From: Rugosimonospora africana
GTDB lineage: Bacteria > Actinomycetota > Actinomycetes > Mycobacteriales > Micromonosporaceae
Reading direction: 5' to 3'
DNA length: 52,412 nucleotides
Assembly (NCBI RefSeq): GCF_016862975.1
Contig: NZ_BONZ01000104.1
Coordinates: forward strand, 1-52,412
A program made the position numbers and the translations under genes. Below the pieces are notes generated by a model. That model was not told the origin of the DNA and ran no database searches. It saw nothing but the letters and a program-made list of their open reading frames with translations. Below are positions 42,109-49,482 of the stretch, one piece after another (the first letter of the stretch is position 1; the number at the start of each line of letters is the position of its first letter).

Positions 42109-43068
42109 TCAGACCGCCTCGGTGAGACGCGCCAGACCGGCCGGCGCGACGTTGCCTCCGGACAGCACCAGTACGGTCGGCGTACCCGGACGCACGTCCA
42201 CCAGATTCGACCGCAGCGCCGCCAGCCCCACCGCGGCCGACGGCTCGACCAGCAGCTTGCTCGCGTCCAGAAGCTCCCACCACGCCGGAAGGATCGCCTC
42301 CTCGGGCAGCTCGACGACATCGTCGACGAACTTGTGAACGTGCGCCAGCGTGTGCTCGCCCGCGAACGGGGCGGCCAACCCGTCGGCGATCGACACCGGG
42401 CGGTGGGGGAGCGGGGCCGGGGTGCCGGTCCGCAGCGCGTGACTCATCGCGTTCGCTGTCACCGGCTCCACGCCGATCACCCGGGCGCCCGGCAGCGTCG
42501 CCTTGACCGCCGCCGCCACACCGCTGATCAGCCCGCCACCACCGACCGGTACCAGCACCAGCCCGACGTCCGGCGCGTCCCGTACGAGTTCCGCCCCGAC
42601 CGTACCCTGACCGGCGATGACGTCCGGATCGTCGAACGGGTGCAGCAACTCGTACCCGCGGTCGCGGGCGATCTCCTGGCAGGTACCGAGGAGGTCATCG
42701 GTGAAGACGATGTCGCCACCGTACCGGCGCACCGCCTCGACCTTGGTCACCACGGCACCGTGCGGCATGCACACGACCGACGGCAGCCCGAGCGCGTTAG
42801 CGGCGAAAGCTGTGGCTGCGGCGTGATTGCCGGCCGAGAATGTCGTGACACCTCGCGGCAGGTCTCCACGCTCCTGCCGGGACAGCAGGGCGTTGAGCAC
42901 GCCTCGGACCTTGAAGCTCCCGGTGTGCTGAAGGTTCTCCGCCTTCAATGAGACGGGTAGTCCGAGAGTCTGGCTCAACCGGGGGGACGCCAGCAGCGGA
43001 GTCGGTACGATCCGGCCGTCCAGGCGCCGTGCCGCCGCCGCGATGTCGTCGTTGCTCGCCAAGCGCAT
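42109..43068 (-). CDS. Threonine/serine dehydratase-like PLP enzyme (fold type II)
   Basis: A 319-residue PLP enzyme. Seen: SLKAENLQHTGSFKVRGVLN with the Schiff-base Lys; substrate loop VTTFSAGNHAAATAFAA; PLP phosphate-binding glycine loop VPVGGGGLISG; and SADGLA-like IADGLAAPFAGEH and VLSGGNV at the end. It has no C-terminal ACT domain, so it is a catabolic-type threonine ammonia-lyase or serine racemase-like enzyme giving 2-oxobutanoate or pyruvate and ammonia. It stands apart from the catabolic locus, separated by a terminator. Confidence 0.88.
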   Translation of the reverse strand: MRLASNDDIAAAARRLDGRIVPTPLLASPRLSQTLGLPVSLKAENLQHTGSFKVRGVLNALLSRQERGDLPRGVTTFSAGNHAAATAFAANALGLPSVVCMPHGAVVTKVEAVRRYGGDIVFTDDLLGTCQEIARDRGYELLHPFDDPDVIAGQGTVGAELVRDAPDVGLVLVPVGGGGLISGVAAAVKATLPGARVIGVEPVTANAMSHALRTGTPAPLPHRPVSIADGLAAPFAGEHTLAHVHKFVDDVVELPEEAILPAWWELLDASKLLVEPSAAVGLAALRSNLVDVRPGTPTVLVLSGGNVAPAGLARLTEAV

Positions 43069-43152
43069 AGCCGCAACGATACGTCCGGCCGATTCGGCTC
43101 ACGCGAGCGACTGGCCAGCTTGCGGAAGCGACTGGCCGGCTCGCGCCGGCGG

Positions 43153-44574
43153 CTATCCAGCGGTGTAGGTGCGCCCCTTCCAGGCGGCGCCCCGCCCGCG
43201 GTAGTGCTGCACCGCCGAGTCCACGGTCATCGCCAGGTACAGCGTCGCGGTGAACGGCATCGCCAGCGCCGCCGGCCACGGCTGCCCGTAGTAGCGCAAC
43301 ATCGGCGTGTACGTGCCGGCCATCAGCAACCAGGTCGCCGCCCCGAGAACGAGCGTCGGTACGTCACCCGTGGCCGCACCGACCACAATGGACATCAGCG
43401 GTACCAGGAAGATCAGGGCGAGCCCCACGACCGTACCCGCGAGCAGGGCGAGACTGTGTCGCAACTGCGCGTACGCGCTGCGGGACACCATTCGCCACAA
43501 CGTACCCAGGTCCGGGTAGGGCCGGATCGAGTCGACCCGGTCGGCGAGCCCCAGGAACGTACGCGCGCCGCTGCCCTTGAGTACCCGTGCCAGCGCCACG
43601 TCGTCGATCACCGCGCCCCGGATCTCCGCCAGCCCGCCGCCGCGCTCCAGTGCCGACCGGCGCACGAGGCTGCAGCCACCGGCCGCGGCGGCGGTCCGCG
43701 TCCCGGGCCGGTTGCTCCACCGGAACGGGTACAGCAGGGCGAAGAAGTACACGAACGCGGGTACCACGAGGCGTTCCCAGGGCGAGCTGACCCGTAGCCG
43801 GGCCATCTGCGAGACCAGGTCGAGGCGATGCTCCTCGGCGGCCCGTACGAGGGAGGCGAGCGAGTCCGGACGGTGCGCGATGTCCGCGTCGGTGAGGAGG
43901 AGATAATCCACCTCACCGGCCTCGGCGACGCCGGCCGTCAACGCCCAGAGCTTGCCGGCCCAGCCGGGCGGGGGTTCACCCGGATCGACGATGGTGACTG
44001 CCGGCCACCGGCTGGCGACGAGGGTTCGGGTACCGTCGGTCGAGTTGTCGTCGACGAGAATCACCCGTACCGGGCCGGGGTACTCCTGCCGGACGAGCGT
44101 GGAGAGGCTGTCCGGGAGGACCGCGGCCTCGTCGCGAGCGGGCACCACGATGGCCACCGTCGGCCATCGCTGGGGCTCTCTTTCCGGGGGCGCTGTTTGC
44201 GGGGTCTCGTCCGGCGGAGTTCCCCCGCGGGTCTCGTCTCGCGGGCCGCGCCCGCGAGTCTCGTCCTGCGGGCCGCGCCCGCGGGTCTCGTGGTGCGGGG
44301 GGCGCCCGCGGGGGAGCCGGACATCGGTGCGCCAGAACATCCCGCGGGCCAGCGCCAGCCAGACCCACGCCAGCGACGCCACTGCGGCCAGCACGCGGAA
44401 GATGAGCACACCCGGGAGCCTGCCAGCCCCCGGCTGTCGACCGGTGAGTGGGGCGGGTGCCGCGTTATCCGGTGCCGGTGCCGGTGCCGGTGCCGGTGTC
44501 GCTGTCGCTGTCGCGGTCGGTGTCGCTGTCGGTGTCGGGGCCGGTGTCGGGGTCGGGACCGGAAGCGGTGGCAC
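43153..44574 (-). CDS. hpnB: Hopene-associated glycosyltransferase HpnB-like (GT2), repeat-extended
   Basis: A 473-residue membrane GT2 enzyme. Seen: first helix LIFRVLAAVASLAWVWLALA; GT-A fold with VAIVVPARDEAAVLPDSLST, ILVDDNSTDGTR, GWAGKLWALTAGV, the metal-binding DAD in LLLTDADIAHRPD, then FVYFFALLYPFRWSN, AAAAGGCSLVRRSAL, AVIDDVALARVLKG and YAQLRHSLALLAGT, plus C-terminal helices. These strings are typical of HpnB. No hopanoid genes lie in the window. GTG 44574 has AAGGTGA upstream, giving a Pro/Thr/Ala repeat N-terminus; GTG 44409 would remove it. A linker of 9-residue DETRGRGPx repeats precedes the catalytic domain. Confidence 0.83.
   Translation of the reverse strand: MPPLPVPTPTPAPTPTATPTATATATPAPAPAPAPDNAAPAPLTGRQPGAGRLPGVLIFRVLAAVASLAWVWLALARGMFWRTDVRLPRGRPPHHETRGRGPQDETRGRGPRDETRGGTPPDETPQTAPPEREPQRWPTVAIVVPARDEAAVLPDSLSTLVRQEYPGPVRVILVDDNSTDGTRTLVASRWPAVTIVDPGEPPPGWAGKLWALTAGVAEAGEVDYLLLTDADIAHRPDSLASLVRAAEEHRLDLVSQMARLRVSSPWERLVVPAFVYFFALLYPFRWSNRPGTRTAAAAGGCSLVRRSALERGGGLAEIRGAVIDDVALARVLKGSGARTFLGLADRVDSIRPYPDLGTLWRMVSRSAYAQLRHSLALLAGTVVGLALIFLVPLMSIVVGAATGDVPTLVLGAATWLLMAGTYTPMLRYYGQPWPAALAMPFTATLYLAMTVDSAVQHYRGRGAAWKGRTYTAG
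44204..44311. repeat. 27-bp tandem repeat in the HpnB-like gene
   Basis: Four units of 27 bp beginning GTCTCGT and ending GCGCCCGCGG or similar; the complementary strand encodes DETRGRGPR-like nonapeptides. Confidence 0.88.
44467..44565. repeat. 6-bp minisatellite at the HpnB-like N-terminus
   Basis: Runs of GTGCCG, GTGTCG and GTCGCT hexamers; on the minus strand they encode alternating Pro/Thr/Ala (PTPTPAPTPT, TATATATPAPAPAP). Confidence 0.88.
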
Positions 44575-45163
44575 GCTTCACCTTTAGCTCAGCGTGCTTT
44601 GAGGTATGGTTCACGGTACTTTCAGCATGTTTTGAGCTACGCGACGGACAATCGTCGTGTGCCGCGCGCCGCTGATTCGCTGGCCGGCCCGTGGTCCCGA
44701 ACGGATGAACAGAGGCCGGCGGAGCAGGGAGCGGCATGCGCGCACAGGTGACCGGTGACGGTCGGCTCGCGAGAGGATCTCGGCCGGACGGAGGCCGGCG
44801 CATCCCCGGTAGCGAGAGCGTTACCCGACGTTGCGGAAATCCGTGAATCCCTCGGCCCGCTCCTCCTCAGATTCGCGCCGGCCCGGCCGTACCCCCGCCA
44901 GCCGGCACCCCGGCCGCGCGGGTCGGCTCGCACCCGAATGCCGCCCGCGTAGCCGCGGCCGTGAGCACAGATCCTGACGCTCCGCGGCCGCAACGGGCGC
45001 CACCAGCCACCCGACGCGGCTACCACCGTTCACAGCGAGCCCGCTCAGCGCGGGTTCGGCCGGCGCACGAAGCCCTGGGCTGATCCGTGATCATGCCCAG
45101 CCCCGGCAGCCGTACCGCCCCGCCGCGCCTCTCAGGCGTGGGCCCCCTACCCGGAGACTGATC
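44575..45163. other. 589-bp gap between divergent glycosyltransferase and sulfotransferase genes
   Basis: It holds a less GC-rich regulatory-looking patch (44585-44639). The rest is GC-rich; short open frames (for example near 44755-44952) show no domain. I see no RNA gene. Confidence 0.5.
44585..44639. promoter_or_regulatory. Composite repeat, possible operator upstream of the HpnB-like gene
   Basis: TAGCTCA (44585-44591) and TGAGCTA (44633-44639) form an inverted pair. Within them CAGCGTGCTTTGAG (44590-44603) and CAGCATGTTTTGAG (44623-44636) are direct repeats matching 12 of 14, offset by 33 bp (about three helical turns). The site sits directly upstream of the leftward gene. Confidence 0.45.
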
Positions 45164-46315
45164 GTGAACCCCACCCCCGCCCCCACCGGAGACCCCGACA
45201 GCGCCCGACATCCGGGCAGCGACAGCACGGGTCATGACGCCACCCTCAGCAGCAACACCGGGAAGCCCGACCAAGCCGGTAGTAGCGCGAGCCAACACGC
45301 CGGCACGAGCCAGAGCGCCAGCGACGCCAACAGCGCAAGCAGGAACGCCGGCGCCGACGGCAGCAGAGCGAGCCAGAACGACAGCGTCGACGCCGACAGC
45401 GGCGACCCGGTCAAGGTGGTCTACATCCTCGGCCGTGGCCGCAGCGGCAGCACCACGCTCGGACAGTCACTCGGCGCCGGCCGTGGCTTCTTCTACGCCG
45501 GCGAAGTGCGGTACCTGTGGGACCCCGCACTCACGCACAACACCCCGTGTGCGTGCGGCGCGCAGCTGTCGGAGTGTCCGGTGTGGGGCAAGGTGCTCGC
45601 TGAGCTCACTCACCTCGATCTGGACTGGATCGTGCGGTGCCAGCGGGAGGTGCTTCAGGAGTCGAAACTGGCCCGCCTCCTGCGCTCCCGGGCGCCCGAA
45701 TCGTGGCCGGCGCTCGCCGCCTTCCGCGATGCGACCAGCGAACTCTATGCGGCCATCGCCAAGGTGACCGGCTGCCGCGTCATCGTGGACTCCTCCAAGC
45801 GACCGTCGCACGCCCTCGTGCTCGGCCAGGTGCCGGCGCTGACGCCGTACTACATTCACCTGGTACGCGATCCCCGAGCCTCCGCCTACTCCTGGCGCAG
45901 CCGGCAGTACCAGGGCGGTGCCGGCGGCGAGATCCGACAGCGCACCTCGCTGGACGCGACGCTCCGGTGGCTGCTGCTGAACCTCGGATCGGAGCTGGTG
46001 ACCTACCGGACCGGCCGCGCCCACAGCCGCAGGATGAAGTACGAGGACTTCATCGCCTCGCCGCGAGCCACGATCGCCGGTCTGGCCGGCTGGGTCGGCG
46101 AGACTCTGGACGATTCCGTCTTCGTCGATGAGCGGACGGTACGTGTGCCGACCAGTCACGCGGTCGCCGGCAATCCGGTGCGCAGCCGTACCGGTGAGGT
46201 CGTCCTGCGGGACAGTGCCGAGTGGTACAAGCACCAGCCGTCAATGGACCGGCTCATCGCGACCACCGTGGCGGCGCCCGTGCTGCACCGCTACGGGTAC
46301 CAGTTCAAGCCCTGA
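45164..46315 (+). CDS. PAPS-dependent sulfotransferase
   Basis: A 383-residue enzyme predicted to transfer sulfate from PAPS to a carbohydrate, lipid or metabolite. Seen: a long Ser/Ala/Asn/Asp-rich disordered N-terminus (about 80 residues, with repeated SQSAS and SASRN-type units); 5'-phosphosulfate loop YILGRGRSGSTTLGQSL; 3'-phosphate-binding region IHLVRDPRASAYSWRSRQ; and RMKYEDFIASP. A CACG-x-LSECPVW cysteine cluster in the N-terminal third is shared with some actinomycete homologues. GTG 45164 follows CCGGAG. It has no partner gene. Confidence 0.85.
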   Translation: MNPTPAPTGDPDSARHPGSDSTGHDATLSSNTGKPDQAGSSASQHAGTSQSASDANSASRNAGADGSRASQNDSVDADSGDPVKVVYILGRGRSGSTTLGQSLGAGRGFFYAGEVRYLWDPALTHNTPCACGAQLSECPVWGKVLAELTHLDLDWIVRCQREVLQESKLARLLRSRAPESWPALAAFRDATSELYAAIAKVTGCRVIVDSSKRPSHALVLGQVPALTPYYIHLVRDPRASAYSWRSRQYQGGAGGEIRQRTSLDATLRWLLLNLGSELVTYRTGRAHSRRMKYEDFIASPRATIAGLAGWVGETLDDSVFVDERTVRVPTSHAVAGNPVRSRTGEVVLRDSAEWYKHQPSMDRLIATTVAAPVLHRYGYQFKP

Positions 46316-46349
46316 GACTCCAAGCCCTGAGACTTCAAGCCTGAGACCG
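46306..46349. repeat. 15-bp tandem repeat at the sulfotransferase 3' end
   Basis: CAAGCCCTGAGACTC, CAAGCCCTGAGACTT and a shorter third copy. The first copy contains the stop codon of the sulfotransferase gene, so the array appears to have grown out of its last codons. Confidence 0.88.
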
Positions 46350-46429
46350 CGGGCTGTCACGCCGGCCGGCCGTGTGGCCGCGCGACACAGCGACACCGAA
46401 GCACCGAGTCGAGGCGCCGAGTTCACGCG

Positions 46430-47269
46430 TCACTCCGTCACGGCCTGCGTGGGGCCGGCCTGCGCGGGGCCCACCGGAGTGTCGCGTGAACGGCGCTGGA
46501 GCACGATGAACCAGGCCAGTCCGGCCAGCGTCACCGCGGAGGCGATGTAGAAGTTCAGCCGCAGGCCCAGGAAGTACTGCGACGGATCCACGCGCAGCGA
46601 CTCCTCGAAGATGCGGAAGGCCGCGTACCCGGCGACGTACAAGGCGAACAGGCTGCCCGGGCGGACCCTACCCGTACGTCCGAGCCAGACGAGGAAGCCG
46701 GCCAGGGCGAAGTCCCAGATCAGCTCGTACAGGAATGTCGGATGGAACGTCGGGTCCTGTAGGTGGCCGGCAGGCCGATGGTCGGGCGATATCTCCAGTC
46801 CCCACGGGAGGCTGGTCGGCCCGCCCGTCAGCTCCTGGTTGAAGTAGTTGCCGATCCGGCCCACCCCCTGGGCGATCAACAGGCAGGGCGCCACGGCGTC
46901 CATCATGTGCGTGACACTGAACCCGGCCCGACGCAGCCGCCAGACGCAGACCAGCGTGGCCAGCGCGACGCCACCCCAGATGCCCAGGCCGCCCTGCCAC
47001 ACCGCCAACGGCCCCCACCAGTGTGGCGGGATGAACTGCGGGGTGGTCACGTCGAAGTAGATGCGCGCGCCGATGATCCCGGCCGGTACGCCCCACAGGG
47101 CCATCTCCTCGACCAGCGCCGGATTGCCACCCATGGCCCGCCAGCGGCGCCGGCCGATGAAGACCGCGAGCGCGATGCCCACGACGTACATGAGCCCGTA
47201 GAAGTGGACGAAGAGCGGCCCCAGGTGAAAACCGTTCACCGGCGGGCTCGGGATCGCTGCAAGCGGCAT
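46430..47269 (-). CDS. lgt: Prolipoprotein diacylglyceryl transferase
   Basis: A 279-residue integral membrane enzyme that moves diacylglycerol from phosphatidylglycerol to the lipobox cysteine of prelipoproteins, the first step of lipoprotein maturation. Seen: seven or so hydrophobic segments; VHFYGLMYVVGIALAV in helix 1; GIIGARIYFDV; AVWQGGLGIWGG (contains the conserved Gly-rich loop); the Lgt signature GRIGNYFNQELTG; HPTFLYELIWD; and FRIFEESLRVDP. ATG 47269 is used. Shorter than some actinomycete Lgt proteins, lacking the long acidic tail. Confidence 0.95.
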   Translation of the reverse strand: MPLAAIPSPPVNGFHLGPLFVHFYGLMYVVGIALAVFIGRRRWRAMGGNPALVEEMALWGVPAGIIGARIYFDVTTPQFIPPHWWGPLAVWQGGLGIWGGVALATLVCVWRLRRAGFSVTHMMDAVAPCLLIAQGVGRIGNYFNQELTGGPTSLPWGLEISPDHRPAGHLQDPTFHPTFLYELIWDFALAGFLVWLGRTGRVRPGSLFALYVAGYAAFRIFEESLRVDPSQYFLGLRLNFYIASAVTLAGLAWFIVLQRRSRDTPVGPAQAGPTQAVTE

Positions 47270-47422
47270 GTTGTCGAGGGTATTGCGGGTGGCGGCCCCG
47301 ATCGCCCCGTCCCGGCTTGGCGGCCAATTACGCTACTTGAGTTGCGGAATTCGCCAGGGGTCGGCTAGCGTGGCTCCGCGGATGATCCGGCGGGTTCGGG
47401 AGTCTCTTCGGGAGGATCGAGG
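47270..47422. other. Gap between divergent lgt and a small ORF/TetR unit
   Basis: Contains both promoters. The patch around 47325-47350 is less GC-rich (AATTACGCTACTTGAGTTG). No clear hexamer pair or palindrome was identified. Confidence 0.4.
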
Positions 47423-47608
47423 ATGCCGACCCGTGCGCTGGCGAGGGTCTCTGCGGGAGTGGGGATCTCTGTGCTGGCGGGGCCTGCATTGGCGGGGGCT
47501 GTGCTGGCGGGGGCTGTGCTGGCGAGGACGGCGCTGGCCTGGGCTGCGCTGGCGGGGATGGCGCGGGCGGGGACGGCGCCGGCTCTCGGCGGGGGGCTGC
47601 CGTCGTGA
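47423..47608 (+). CDS. Repeat-derived small hydrophobic ORF coupled to a TetR gene
   Basis: 61 residues, almost entirely encoded by a 15-bp array, giving Ala/Leu/Gly-rich pentapeptides (LAGAV, LARTA, LAWAA) that would form a hydrophobic helix. ATG 47423 has a good site (GGGAGGATCGAGG) and the stop overlaps the TetR GTG (GTGA). It may be a real leader ORF setting TetR translation, or simply an accidental frame through a repeat. Confidence 0.4.
   Translation: MPTRALARVSAGVGISVLAGPALAGAVLAGAVLARTALAWAALAGMARAGTAPALGGGLPS
47470..47589. repeat. 15-bp tandem array, eight copies, upstream of TetR
   Basis: TGTGCTGGCGGGGGC with increasing divergence towards the TetR start (last copies GGCGCGGGCGGGGAC and GGCGCCGGCTCTCGG). 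Confidence 0.92.
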
Positions 47609-48186
47609 CGCGAGGCCGGCCGCGCGACGCGACCGTGGCCGACCGTGTGGTCGCCGTGGCGGGGGCGTTGCTGCGCGAAGGCGGGTACGCCGGCTTCACC
47701 GTCGACGAGGTGGCCAGCCGGGCCGGAGTGGCGAAGACCACGTTGTACCGCCGCTGGCCGACCCGTGACCACCTGGTAGCCGCGGCCGTCGCCACCATGC
47801 TCGCAGAGACGCCGTTGCGGGACACCGGGGACGCGCGAGCCGATCTGGTACGCGCGACCCTCGACATCGCGGCCGGCCTGCGCGCGCAGACCCGGGCGCT
47901 GATCGCGGAACTCGTCGCCTACGGCGCTCGCCACGACGACCTCGGCAGCTTCCTGCGAGAGCTGTGGACGCAGCGGCGGCAGGCCGCGTCCGAACTGATC
48001 GAGCGCGGGACCGCGCGAGGCCAACTGCGTTCCGGTACCGATCCGGCGATGCTCATCGACGCGCTGGTCGGACCGCTGTACTACCGGGTTCTCGTCACCG
48101 GAGACCCGATCACCGACGACTACGTGAGGGCAATGGCCGACGCCGCGTTGAGCGGCGTCGCCGGGCAAGCGGAGGTACCGGAATGA
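47605..48186 (+). CDS. TetR-family transcriptional regulator
   Basis: A 193-residue regulator. Seen: HTH in ADRVVAVAGALLREGGYAG, TVDEVASRAGVAKTTLYRRW, PTRDHLVAAAVATML; and C-terminal domain with FLRELWTQRRQAASELIERG and LIDALVGPLYYRVLVTGDPI, the TetR_C_11/16-type end. GTG 47605 overlaps the small upstream ORF, and its stop overlaps the start of a broken SRPBCC gene (ATGA), which was probably once co-expressed with it. Confidence 0.88.
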   Translation: MTRGRPRDATVADRVVAVAGALLREGGYAGFTVDEVASRAGVAKTTLYRRWPTRDHLVAAAVATMLAETPLRDTGDARADLVRATLDIAAGLRAQTRALIAELVAYGARHDDLGSFLRELWTQRRQAASELIERGTARGQLRSGTDPAMLIDALVGPLYYRVLVTGDPITDDYVRAMADAALSGVAGQAEVPE

Positions 48187-48493
48187 GTCCGCTGTCCTAT
48201 CGGGTACGCGCTGAGAATCGAGTGTGCCGCCACCCCCGAGGACGTCTGGCGTGCTCGTCGACCTGCCCAGTTACCCCGATTGGCACCCGGCCATCGTGGA
48301 GACCAGCGGCGAGCTGCGCGTCGGTGCCCGCCAACGGGAGGTGGTGCGCACCGGCGGTGAACTCGGCGGCGTGCTCGTCCCCTTCCTTCGTGGCAGGCTG
48401 GCCACCGATACTCTGGCTCAGTTCAACGCGGCCCTTGGCGGCTTGGCCGCCCGCCTGAACGGGGCTCGTCCGCACAGCGAGCCTTCACACTGA
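48183..48493 (+). pseudogene. Broken SRPBCC (polyketide cyclase-like) gene
   Basis: Starts with ATG overlapping the TetR stop (MSPLSYRVRAE), then frame is lost: an extra base near 48214 and a two-base loss near 48250 are needed to join MSPLSYRVRAE, ECAATPEDVW and LVDLPSYPDWHPAIVE, the standard SRPBCC opening. The following part jumps from GELRVGARQREV directly to GGVLVPFLRGRLATDTLAQF, missing roughly 50 residues of the domain. Ends at 48493. Alternatively, a shorter protein starts within it, but the missing core argues against function. Confidence 0.72.
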
Positions 48494-48507
48494 GAGGACT
48501 GAGGCAC

Positions 48508-49413
48508 ATGGATACGGCGACACCGCTTCCGGTACTCGCAACCGAGGTTGGTCCGCCGTTGGACTACTACCTCATCCTTCCCGAAGCGCCGTTCGAAACG
48601 GCGGGTCATGGGACGGTCGGTCACGGGACGGCTGGTCACGGGACGGCGGGTCAAGGGATGGCGGCGTCGCCCGATGGGATTGTGGTCGAAGAGTTCGTCC
48701 TCGCCGAGGATTTCTCCGCGATCGGGCTGCACAGCACCGGTTGGACTCCAGCTCTGTCGTCGGCTTCGGCTCTGTCGTCGTCTTCGGGGCCCTCTTCGTC
48801 GTCTTCGTCGCCGGCTTCGGCTCAGGGCTCGGCTCAGGGATCGGCCGGTCCGTCGGGTGCTGACTGGTGGAGTTCCAGGGCGCTCAGCCGTGGCATGCGC
48901 GTCGACCCGGCACTGCGCGCCCGAGTCGTTCCCGTCGGCCGGAACGATGCCGAAGCCGCTTATCGCCAACTCGGCGGGGGAGACCTGCCCGACGAGACCA
49001 CACTGCGTACCCACTTCGACGGCTACGAGCCGCTCGCCGACTCCGCTCCCTTGCACCTCGGATCCGGCGACGTACCCGACGGTTTCATCGACAAGCGCGT
49101 TTACCGGATCCTGTTCGCCAAGGAGTTGAGCGCCGAACGGCTGGCAAACCTCGTGACGCTCTGGCAGCTGGCGCCGGTCGATGACCTGACCGATCCACGG
49201 GCGCGGGTCCTCGGTACCGCTTCGCGTCACGTCTCTGACGACGTCTTCACCTGGGACCTACGCCGCATCGGAGCCTCTGTCGCATGGTGCGTCGATCTGA
49301 CCGCGTATCTGCGTGACAGCTCCGGCAGCGGAATCGGGCCGATGCTTCGTGAGTTGAGGACGGACATGCGCCGGCAAGGGCTGATCCCGGTGACCGTCGA
49401 ACGCTTCTCGTGA
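48508..49413 (+). CDS. Uncharacterised protein with Gly/His and Ser repeats
   Basis: 301 residues, not recognised. Seen: a conserved-looking start (LDYYLILPEAPFE), a repeat segment of AGHGT pentapeptides (15-bp array 48604-48663), a patch VVEEFVLAEDFSAIGLHSTGW, a Ser-rich linker made of 18-bp-type units, and a C-terminal domain (VYRILFAKELSAERLANLVT; FTWDLRRIGASVAWCVDLTA; REL near the end). It may be an actinomycete DUF protein split by low-complexity insertions. ATG 48508 follows GAGAGGACTGAGG. It lies next to the leftward unknown gene at 49483. Confidence 0.7.
   Translation: MDTATPLPVLATEVGPPLDYYLILPEAPFETAGHGTVGHGTAGHGTAGQGMAASPDGIVVEEFVLAEDFSAIGLHSTGWTPALSSASALSSSSGPSSSSSSPASAQGSAQGSAGPSGADWWSSRALSRGMRVDPALRARVVPVGRNDAEAAYRQLGGGDLPDETTLRTHFDGYEPLADSAPLHLGSGDVPDGFIDKRVYRILFAKELSAERLANLVTLWQLAPVDDLTDPRARVLGTASRHVSDDVFTWDLRRIGASVAWCVDLTAYLRDSSGSGIGPMLRELRTDMRRQGLIPVTVERFS
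48604..48663. repeat. 15-bp tandem repeat in an unknown gene
   Basis: Four copies of GGTCACGGGACGGCT with variants, encoding AGHGT-type pentapeptides. A second, 18-bp-type repeat (GCTCTGTCGTCGGCTTCG) follows at about 48750-48790. Confidence 0.9.
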
Positions 49414-49482
49414 CGCCGAGGCCGTGCGGCTCATGATGTGTGCGCTGAGCGTGTTGCGGCAGGGCGTGTTGCGGCAGGGCGT

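Noticed and set aside
44585-44640. TAGCTCAG followed by GGTTCACGG, superficially like tRNA D-arm and T-arm motifs
   Set aside because: No acceptor stem, anticodon arm or correct spacing can be formed; the patch is better explained as direct and inverted repeats upstream of a gene.
46320-46430. Possible terminator between sulfotransferase and lgt
   Set aside because: Only short imperfect complementarities around GGCCGGCCG; no arm of 8 bp or more with sensible loop.
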